This document shows, in pieces, positions 1-5,441 of a DNA stretch of 7,760 bases; the first letter of the stretch is position 1; every line of letters starts with the position of its first letter. The translations under genes were made by a program, and so were the position numbers. The notes beneath the pieces are model-generated. The model saw only the letters and a program-made list of their open reading frames with translations, did no database searches and was not told the DNA's origin. Where the stretch lies: NCBI GenBank assembly GCA_027294925.1, contig JAPULM010000267.1, forward strand, positions 1 through 7,760. The letters are read 5' to 3'. This DNA comes from a bacterium. Lineage in GTDB: Bacteria > Tectomicrobia > Entotheonellia > Entotheonellales > Entotheonellaceae.

Positions 1-1
1 T

Positions 2-175
2 GTATTTGACTCAGGAGATGAAGGGGGAATTTTGTGTGCGCTCAAAGGGACTGGGGACGAGAAAACTGCCCTTATTGTTTCGTTAACCCACCTGCGCTTA
101 CCAGCCAATCATGCACTAGCGCAGGACATTCGTTCCTACCAGATCGCCAGAACACAACGATTAGGACAAGGCTAG
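2..175 (+). CDS. C-terminal tail of an unrecognised protein (5' end outside the window)
   Basis: The second forward frame is open from the window edge to a TAG at 173-175, giving 57 visible residues and no internal start. It begins VFDSGDEGGILCAL and ends RSYQIARTQRLGQG. The composition looks like real protein: an acidic/glycine turn, a hydrophobic strand (TALIVSLTHLRLP), then a helix rich in Gln and Arg. The overlapping ORF starting at 34 in another frame has a much less protein-like composition, so this frame is preferred. I do not recognise the family with certainty. The pattern of a DEGG turn, a strand ending in THLR, and a basic C-terminal helix suggests a small, compact, uncharacterised cytoplasmic protein. 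There is no signal or membrane segment in the visible part. Its function is unknown and the N-terminus cannot be assessed. Confidence 0.55.
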   Translation, partial: VFDSGDEGGILCALKGTGDEKTALIVSLTHLRLPANHALAQDIRSYQIARTQRLGQG

Positions 176-604
176 CCAGGCAAAGATTTACGCTTGGTAC
201 AGTGAATTTGTCCTAATAGAGGCGATAAAGTAGAACCTGAACATCTCTATCCATCACAGCTACAGCACTAACAAGCTAAACAATTGCGTATGCTCACTGC
301 GAGTACACATGTAACTGGCATCATACCGTTGTGCCATTGACCTTTCAGAAACGTTGGCACAAATGAGCAATGCGTCCGGGTTGCCATGGCAATCGAGCCA
401 CAACCTGGGTCATTTCTGTCCTAAGTCATTTCATACAAATGCTCTGTCGCCTTGAACTCAGGTGCTTCAACAAGCTCTACCACTACTGGCCTAGTTTTTG
501 CTCATCAGCCCTTCAGGTCAATAATCTTGCTCACGGTCAGCAGCACAACTCTTGAGCCTAGACCATATACTATGAACAGGACAGGTAGTTTGGAGAACCA
601 CCTC
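176..604. other. Stretch without a convincing gene
   Basis: Stops are frequent in all six frames, and the remaining short open frames (for example 370-555 plus) have no protein-like composition. A minus-strand frame of about 50 codons near 270-420 is Cys/Met/Thr-rich, lacks a ribosome binding site and was not called. The only structure noticed is an inverted repeat at 329-362 and a 12-bp perfect palindrome at 381-392. No tRNA, known ncRNA or insertion-sequence end was recognised. The part nearest 604 may hold the promoter and leader of the cysteine-rich ORF that follows. Confidence 0.5.
329..362. repeat. Inverted repeat, 8-bp arms
   Basis: TTGTGCCA at 329-336 is exactly complementary to TGGCACAA at 355-362, leaving an 18-base loop. 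There is no T-tract after it, so it is not a standard intrinsic terminator. It could be an operator or chance. A separate perfect palindrome, TTGCCATGGCAA, lies at 381-392. Confidence 0.3.
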
Positions 605-946
605 ATGGTGTCGGAGAAAACTGAAACCTGTAGTACTCGTCGCCTCGACTATACCTCACGAGAAGCATGGCACGCTGCATATGAGCGCCGTGGTTGGTTC
701 TGTCATTTCTGCGAATCCCGTTCAAGTCGATCGCCGTTGTGTAGAACCTGCCAAGCTGTTTTGTTGCGCTTGTGGGAACTCGGAGAAGACTTGGGATTAT
801 GCACCTGTGAGGTTGTCGTAGAATGGGCATTGAGGCTATTTCACGGCGATGAGCAACCACCGGCACCAATTCAACAACAACCAGATCACAGGTGCTCATC
901 CGCTCGTACCTTGATTATGAATCAGCTCGAATGTCGGCGTTCATAA
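605..946 (+). CDS. Small cysteine-rich hypothetical protein with two CxxC pairs
   Basis: This 113-residue ORF starts at ATG 605, chosen because GGAG at 592-595 lies nine bases upstream. ATG 572 and ATG 452 are in frame but have no good ribosome binding site, and the residues before 605 look random. The central part is protein-like: Trp/Arg-rich (residues 20-32), then CHFC at 33-36 and CRTC at 46-49, an arrangement compatible with a small zinc-binding knuckle. A predicted amphipathic helix follows (AVLLRLWELGEDLG), then CTC at 66-68 and another helix. The Gln/Pro-rich tail after residue 84 looks disordered. No family is recognised. The gene is convergent with the minus-strand ORF ending at 1038. 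It may be cargo of the decayed island or a chance frame. The zinc-binding role is inference from cysteine spacing only. Confidence 0.4.
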   Translation: MVSEKTETCSTRRLDYTSREAWHAAYERRGWFCHFCESRSSRSPLCRTCQAVLLRLWELGEDLGLCTCEVVVEWALRLFHGDEQPPAPIQQQPDHRCSSARTLIMNQLECRRS

Positions 947-1037
947 CTCTTTGAAAAACAGTGACAGGAGTGTCATATCCAGCTGTCATATTGGGATTTA
1001 TTACTGACCTTAACCGACTCAGAACATTAGCTTTACG

Positions 1038-1265
1038 CTATTTCAAAGTATTAGCGGGTGAGCACCTAATGGTTTGGAAAATCTCAGTCTGTGGCAGCCA
1101 ATGCTCCAGTATAGGCAAACCGAGAATATCAGGGATGTCATGCGGATCGCCCTCAGGACATGTTGCGCTACTGATAAAGCTACGCATATTGTGATAAAGC
1201 AGTTCTGGAAGCGCGTCTATGTCTACAGGAAGATTGAGGTAGCGGAAGTAAAATTCCTTCGTCAT
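1038..1265 (-). CDS. Short hypothetical protein downstream of the integrase, possibly truncated
   Basis: This 75-residue ORF is read on the minus strand from ATG at 1263-1265. A strong Shine-Dalgarno GGAGG nine bases upstream supports the start. The product begins MTKEFYFRYLNLPVDIDALP and has a natural aromatic/aliphatic composition, with an acidic-proline middle (GDPHDIPDILGLP). It has no signal peptide or membrane segment. It lies 44 bases after the reconstructed end of the integrase on the same strand, so the two could have been co-transcribed. It ends at TAG (1038-1040), but the same frame stays open for 40 more sense codons to TAA at 915-917, and that continuation also looks protein-like. 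The ORF may therefore be the first part of a gene broken by a nonsense mutation or small deletion. The family is not recognised. A small iron/2-oxoglutarate oxygenase-like fold crossed my mind but is not supported by any visible ligand motif. Confidence 0.45.
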   Translation of the reverse strand: MTKEFYFRYLNLPVDIDALPELLYHNMRSFISSATCPEGDPHDIPDILGLPILEHWLPQTEIFQTIRCSPANTLK

Positions 1266-1309
1266 GGTGGTGCCCCTCCACTGCTCGCTTTTACCGATAT
1301 ACCGAGTTC

Positions 1310-2504
1310 CTATCGTAATTGGATGAGCTTTGCTGGCTCAGCTTTACCTACAATCGCCATAACTTTCCGCCCCCACCTCTCAAGAGCGTCGCGCTTTTCG
1401 GCATCGTAGCTGTGCCGGTCGTAGACTTTCGTCACGCCTGGCTCCACGTGGTTCAATATTTTACCGACTACCAGGCGTGGAACCCATGCCTGTCATGTGT
1501 GAAGCAGCGGTACGACGGAGATCGTGAATAACGAAGTCTAGGTCAGTTTGGTTTCTGAGCCTAACCACCGCGCTCTGCATGGCGAATCGAGAAAGTGTTT
1601 TACCTGGTCGACGAGGGCTTGGAAAAACCCACGAGGAGTTGTCCTTAAACGCCAATATGACATCAAGGATTTCTTTCACCTGAGGCGTCAAGGGCACACG
1701 GTGCGAAAGCGAATTCTTGACCATATCACCCGGAATGGTCCACCAGCCAGCTTCCAGGTCGAGGTCCTGCCATCTCATAGTACGGAGTTCACCCATCCGC
1801 TGCGCTGTTAGAATTTGGAGGCGAAACAGAGAGCGGTACTGAATATCCATCTCGCTACAAGCCTCCCATACGATACGCATTTCCTGTTCAGATAAAACGC
1901 GATCTCTCTGACGACCTGGGGCAGGAGCAGTTACTCGCCAACACGGATTTGAATCCACCAGGTGGCGGTCTAAGCCTCAGTTATATAACTTAGAGACAAG
2001 TCCCTTTAGACGGTTGGCCTGCGCCGGTACACCACGCTCAATCAACTTGTCGAGAAGCATTATTACATCGCGCCGCATTATGTCCGCAAATTTACGGGAT
2101 CCCCATACTGGAAGGATTTCCTTCTGAAAGGTGGCATGATCTTCTCGCCAGGACTTTTTATGGGGTTTGGAATACAAAGTCATGAATTGCTCGACAACTT
2201 CTGCTACAGTAGGAGCTTTATGTAAGGTTTGCTTTTCCGTGGCCGGGTCTTCGCCCTGTGCAACTGCATGCCGAATTGTAGTGCCCTTGCTTCGAGCATC
2301 CGCAAGTCTGAGATGTGGATAAATTCCCAGTGTGAGACGTCGTAGGCGACCTTGATACCTATACATGACGAACCACGACTTTTTACCGCCATATGAGACG
2401 CGTAACCCGAGATTTGGTGATTTATTGTCAAAGTAATCCAATTGTCCGCGTTCAGGTGCCTGGATACCGGCAACCCATCGAGCCGTAAACGTGGCTTTAG
2501 GCAT
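1310..2504 (-). pseudogene. P4-type tyrosine recombinase (phage/island integrase), broken by a nonsense codon and a frameshift
   Basis: Integrases of this type insert and excise genomic islands, usually at tRNA genes. Reconstruction from ATG 2502-2504 (AAGGA seven bases upstream) to TAG 1310-1312 gives 398 codons, the usual length of the family. Residues 1-95 form the DUF4102-like arm-binding domain (DYFDNKSPNLGLRVSYGGKK). Residues 97-190 form the core-binding domain, and the catalytic domain follows. Visible catalytic residues are Arg236 (TAQRMGEL), Lys263, His327 and Arg330 (HDLRRTAASH), His353 (ILNH) and Tyr362 (VYDRH). Two lesions break it. Codon 176 is TGA (1977-1979), where the context LYN-stop-GLDRHLVDSNP expects Trp. 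At about 1484, after MTGMG, the frame changes, with two bases missing from a Gly codon. The tail VPRLVVGKILNHVEPGVTKV continues in the new frame. Without the second part no Tyr nucleophile is made, so the gene should be inactive unless these are sequencing errors. An upstream in-frame ATG at 2561 has no better start signal. Confidence 0.93.
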
Positions 2505-2519
2505 GAGGACGTCCTTATT

Positions 2520-2540
2520 ATAGGTAACAAATAGGTAACA
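2520..2540. repeat. Two 10-bp direct repeats upstream of the integrase start
   Basis: ATAGGTAACA occurs at 2520-2529 and again at 2531-2540, a period of 11 bp or about one helical turn. On the integrase strand it reads TGTTACCTAT twice. It lies 16 bases upstream of the integrase ATG, where P4-type islands carry integrase arm sites, excisionase sites or an autoregulatory operator. Which of these it is, if any, cannot be told from sequence. Confidence 0.5.
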
Positions 2541-2616
2541 CAAGCGAGAAACAATATGCAACTACTCAGACCCTGGTGAAGCATAAAATCAGAACATAAT
2601 TAAGAGATTAGTGGCG

Positions 2617-2641
2617 TATACTGTTTCATAGAGTTTTGGAG
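2617..2641 (+). promoter_or_regulatory. Candidate -10 box and ribosome binding site of surE
   Basis: TATACT at 2617-2622 is a fair -10 box and would start transcription near 2629. No clear -35 is seen about 17 bases upstream (an AT-rich stretch, ACATAA). GGAG at 2638-2641 lies eight bases before the surE ATG at 2650 and decides that start. The ribosome binding site is convincing; the promoter is weak. Confidence 0.35.
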
Positions 2642-2649
2642 AATTCTAT

Positions 2650-3435
2650 ATGCACATTCTGTTGACCAATGATGATAGTCACACGTCACCGTTGTTTCGT
2701 TTTGCCATCGATATCATAAAAACGCTTGGCGAGGTGACCATTGTGGTGCCGAACGAGGAGCAGAGCTGGACGGGTAAGTCGATGTCGCGCTTTCAGCCTC
2801 TGATCCCCAGCCGAGTGCAATTGCAAAACGACGTGGCGCACGGCGTCAACGGCACCCCAGCCGATTGTGTGAATCTGGGGATCCACCATCTGTGCGAACA
2901 GCGGCCGGACTTAGTCGTGTCCGGCATCAATATGGGCGTCAATGCCGGCTTGGGGTTTTTCTTTGCCTCCGGCACCATTGGGGCTTGTTTAGAAGCCAAT
3001 ATCGCCGGTATTCCCGCCGTGGCGTTGTCGCAGAGTTTGGAACGCACCGTGTTTCAAGAATGGCTGCAATATAAACGCATGTCGGACGGCGAGGAGACGC
3101 GCTTGCGGCAGCAGACGGAGATGTTGCTTGCGCGAGTCTTTCAGATCCTGCTGGCGCGTTCTGATTTCCTCCACCATCCGGTGACCTGGAATGTGAATCT
3201 ACCTTCTAACGCGGCGGCGGATTGGCGAATTGTGCCGACGGTGCTTGATCATACCATGTATGGTTCATGCTTCAAGCTGGATGGGGAGCAATTTCGTCAT
3301 GCGGTTGAGCTATCCCAGCCTGACCCGCGCGATCATGCCGATAGTACGGTGGTCCGGCAAGGTCAGGTGAGTATGACACACATCGATATACGGCAGCTGG
3401 CGCAAACCATCGTGCATCTGGAACACGATGGTTGA
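2650..3435 (+). CDS. surE: SurE-family 5'/3'-nucleotidase
   Basis: SurE proteins are metal-dependent phosphatases that remove phosphate from nucleoside monophosphates and short polyphosphates in the cytoplasm. The 261-residue length is normal for the family. Family motifs occur in order: MHILLTNDD with metal-binding Asp8 and Asp9; EEQSW with Ser39; NGTPADCVNLG at 67-77; DLVVSGIN at 87-94 with metal-ligand Asn94, then Asn98; and the ASGTIGACLEA loop at 106-116. A C-terminal stretch, HADSTVVRQGQVSMTHID, matches the usual GYVSITPL-type dimer arm. Two departures are visible. The usual NDDG is NDDS, and the usual QSG after the Ser ligand is QSW. This suggests a divergent subgroup, although the ligands themselves are kept. 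The start at 2650 is supported by GGAG eight bases upstream. An MFS exporter follows after 51 bases on the same strand, probably co-transcribed. The exact substrate is not predictable. Confidence 0.93.
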   Translation: MHILLTNDDSHTSPLFRFAIDIIKTLGEVTIVVPNEEQSWTGKSMSRFQPLIPSRVQLQNDVAHGVNGTPADCVNLGIHHLCEQRPDLVVSGINMGVNAGLGFFFASGTIGACLEANIAGIPAVALSQSLERTVFQEWLQYKRMSDGEETRLRQQTEMLLARVFQILLARSDFLHHPVTWNVNLPSNAAADWRIVPTVLDHTMYGSCFKLDGEQFRHAVELSQPDPRDHADSTVVRQGQVSMTHIDIRQLAQTIVHLEHDG

Positions 3436-3486
3436 CATCCATGTCGTGGCATGCCGACAGACCCATACGCTAGAAAGACCTGACGC

Positions 3487-5052
3487 ATGACCGCACCGAC
3501 GACATCTTTTCAAGGCGTGACGATTTTGCCCATCGATATGCAGGCGCCGCGCTATAAGTGGCTGGTGGCGGGTATTGTGGTGCTGGCTGCCGCCACCCAA
3601 ACGTTTGCCGGTAACAGCGTCAATTTAGCTATCCCGCGTTTGATGGCCGCCTTTGGTGCCAATCTGGCGGCGGCGCAATGGATCACCACCGGGTTTTTGA
3701 TTACCCGCACGCTGATTATCCCGATTCTCGGCTGGCTGGGCGGTTTCGTGGGAAACCGCAACCTCTTTGTCGCCTGCCTCATTGGCTTTGTGGGAGCCTC
3801 CATCGGATGCGGCTTGGCGGTCAATCTGCCCATGCTGGTTGCCTTCCGTCTGATGCAAGGATTGGTCATCGGGCCGATGGAAGGTTTAACCGTCGTGTTG
3901 TTGGTGCAGGCGTTTCCGGCTCACCAGCGAGGCCTGGCGTTGGGCATGCGGGCGGTAGGCTCCTCCCTGGGACATGTCGTGTCGTTTAGCCTTGGCGGCT
4001 ATTTTATTGAGCATGTTTCCTGGCGTCTGATTTTTTTCCTGGGTATACCGCCTGGCATTCTCGCCGCTGTGCTTGGTCTGCTGGTACTGCCCCAGCAGCG
4101 CGAATATCGGGGTGAGCTGGTAGATTTTCCCGGCTTGATGTTATTGGCGTGTTTTCTGGTGCCGTTGTTGCTTGCCTTGAGTTTTGGACGTGATAGCGAG
4201 ACAACAGCTTCGACGCTATTTTTCCTCACGCTTAGCGCCTTGCTTGGCGGTGGACTATTTGTCGCACGCGAGTTATTGGCCCATTTCCCGGCCGTCAACC
4301 TGCGTTTATTTCGTATTCCGGCCTTTTGTCTGGTCTGTAGCACGGCGTTTTTTAATAATATGGGATTATTCGGCGCCCAATTTATGGTGCCTATCTTTTT
4401 ACAGCAAGCGATGGGATTTACCCCCCTGCAAGCGGGTACGATCATTGTGCCGGCCATCATTGTGTCCGGCTTCAGTGGTTTACTCAGTGGCCGTCTAAGC
4501 GATATCATTCATCCGGCTCTCGTGGTGCTCGGGGCGTTGGTGACCCTGACCGGGGTATTCTATGCCTTCTCAGGCATTACGCCGTTGACATCGGTCGGTG
4601 CGCTGATTGTCTATATTATCTTTTACCGGATTTGCATTTTTGCCATTAACAACCCGTTGTCCGCTTTAAACGTGCGGGTTCTTGGCAATACCCATATTCG
4701 CATGGGACAGGGCCTGCTGGGCGTCATTCGTAATATTGGCGCCGGGCTCGGCGTTACGGTGACCAGCGTGGTGTTTGAACGGCGTCGGGTATCGCACCAA
4801 CTGGCCCTCTATAGTAGGTATGATGATTCGTCATCGGCCCACGCGACAACGTTTCGTGAACTAAAACAGGTGCTCAAGCAATCGGGAATGCTAGGTGCCG
4901 CTGCCGATCGAACGGCACTGCGTACCATTCAACGTCAGATCGATATCGAAGCGATTGCCGTTGGCTTTAGTGAGAGTTTTATGTTTATCTGCCTGTGTTT
5001 TTTCCTGGCGGCGATACCGATGGTGCTGAGTCTACGGAAACAGCGTCGCTAA
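3487..5052 (+). CDS. DHA2-type MFS transporter, 14 membrane helices
   Basis: This 521-residue inner-membrane protein of the drug:H+ antiporter-2 (EmrB/QacA-like) type probably exports small molecules using the proton gradient. About 14 hydrophobic segments are visible, near residues 24-43, 66-84, 92-111, 115-138, 152-173, 178-201, 212-233, 242-263, 277-304, 315-337, 343-363, 366-388, 406-430 and 497-515. A polar loop of about 65 residues lies before the last helix, as in DHA2 proteins. Family features include NLAIPRL after helix 1, a motif-A-like GWLGGFVGNR at 82-91, RLMQG at 121-125 and SWRLIFFLGIP at 178-188. Two key positions are unusual. The Asp normally found in helix 1 (LDxTIVNVALP) is absent (FAGNSVNLAIP), and motif C lacks its Gly-Pro (GSSLGHVVSFSLGG). 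The substrate or coupling may therefore differ from classical drug pumps. The start at 3487 has only a poor ribosome binding site; ATG 3538 is an alternative. It probably shares a transcript with surE. Confidence 0.9.
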   Translation: MTAPTTSFQGVTILPIDMQAPRYKWLVAGIVVLAAATQTFAGNSVNLAIPRLMAAFGANLAAAQWITTGFLITRTLIIPILGWLGGFVGNRNLFVACLIGFVGASIGCGLAVNLPMLVAFRLMQGLVIGPMEGLTVVLLVQAFPAHQRGLALGMRAVGSSLGHVVSFSLGGYFIEHVSWRLIFFLGIPPGILAAVLGLLVLPQQREYRGELVDFPGLMLLACFLVPLLLALSFGRDSETTASTLFFLTLSALLGGGLFVARELLAHFPAVNLRLFRIPAFCLVCSTAFFNNMGLFGAQFMVPIFLQQAMGFTPLQAGTIIVPAIIVSGFSGLLSGRLSDIIHPALVVLGALVTLTGVFYAFSGITPLTSVGALIVYIIFYRICIFAINNPLSALNVRVLGNTHIRMGQGLLGVIRNIGAGLGVTVTSVVFERRRVSHQLALYSRYDDSSSAHATTFRELKQVLKQSGMLGAAADRTALRTIQRQIDIEAIAVGFSESFMFICLCFFLAAIPMVLSLRKQRR

Positions 5053-5101
5053 ATTTGAGCAGAAGTTTTCGGGGTCGAATTGCCGCTGCGGGGGTAACGA
5101 A

Positions 5102-5221
5102 TCTGCCACTGTGGTCATCAGCGTCATGGTGATCAATCAGATCATCGGACCGCCCTTTTTCAAATGGGCTCTGCATTTGCCGAACGAAGCCCACCCCGGA
5201 GCGGAGCAGCAGGGGTTCGAC
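5102..5221 (+). pseudogene. Short remnant resembling the end of a cation:proton antiporter membrane domain
   Basis: From 5102 one forward frame reads VVISVMVINQIIGPPFFKWA, then HLPNEAH and, after a few residues, GFD. From memory of the family this strongly resembles the last transmembrane segment and exit loop of Kef/NhaP-like cation:proton antiporters (a hydrophobic helix, NQ-I-GPP-FKWAL, then GEAH). Upstream residues in the frame (Cys/Gly/Asn-rich) and those after about 5221 do not look like the family. The segment is therefore a fragment of some 30-40 codons without a credible start, stop or ribosome binding site. A GTG at 5111 opens a longer ORF to 5428, but its second half is the antisense of the CoA-transferase remnant. 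Not functional. Confidence 0.4.
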
Positions 5222-5245
5222 GCAATACATAATGTCATGGCCCAC

Positions 5246-5413
5246 TCAGTACACCACCTCATGCGCTTCCAGAGGCTCGATCTCGTCTGCCGAAAGGCCC
5301 AGTGTATCGCCCAGCACATACGTGTTATGCTCGCCAATGCCGGGACGTGCAAAGCGAGGCCGAGGCGGAATAGTGGAGAAGCGAAACTGATGCCCTACCC
5401 CCTGCCAGACCCG
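5246..5413 (-). pseudogene. C-terminal remnant of a CaiB/BaiF family (type III) CoA-transferase
   Basis: Intact family members are about 400 residues long and transfer CoA between carboxylic acids. Here only the last 55 codons survive on the minus strand, ending at TGA 5246-5248, with no start codon. The readable part is GHQFRFSTIPPRPRFARPGI, then GEHNTYVLGDTLGLSADEIE, then PLEAHEVVY. This is the typical family C-terminus: a proline/arginine stretch before GEHN, then a helix ending in L-GLS-EI-L. The frame is closed upstream by TAA at 5414-5416, and no further CoA-transferase sequence is seen beyond it, where the ligase gene begins at 5442. The rest of the gene was apparently deleted, with the breakpoint between roughly 5391 and 5441. 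The N-terminal catalytic Asp region is absent, so the fragment is not functional. Confidence 0.75.
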
Positions 5414-5441
5414 TTAGCGGTATCGTAGCACAGGAGGGTTT

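Noticed and set aside
34..216. Plus-strand ORF of 60 codons
   Set aside because: It overlaps the more protein-like frame 2-175 and has a random-looking composition.
603..899. Minus-strand ORF opposite the cysteine-rich ORF
   Set aside because: No ribosome binding site was evident and its composition is less protein-like than the plus-strand frame.
1945..1956. GGATTTGAATCC, resembling the T-arm of a tRNA gene
   Set aside because: It encodes the conserved VDSNP motif of the integrase. No acceptor, D or anticodon arms are present around it.
1977..1979. TGA read as Trp (altered genetic code) in the integrase
   Set aside because: TGA is a genuine terminator for surE and the glycosyltransferase in the same window, and the integrase also carries a frameshift, so decay is the simpler explanation.
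2517..2522. TATAAT on the minus strand as the integrase -10 box
   Set aside because: Transcription would start near 2510, after the AAGGA ribosome binding site at 2512-2516, so the mRNA would lack it. No good -35 at 17 bases.
3999..4508. Minus-strand ORF of 169 codons
   Set aside because: It lies wholly inside the MFS transporter gene and is rich in Lys/Pro/Arg/Asn from antisense of hydrophobic codons; a shadow frame.
5111..5428. Plus-strand ORF of 105 codons starting at GTG
   Set aside because: Only its first ~35 codons look like protein (the antiporter remnant). The rest is the antisense of the CoA-transferase tail, and there is no ribosome binding site.
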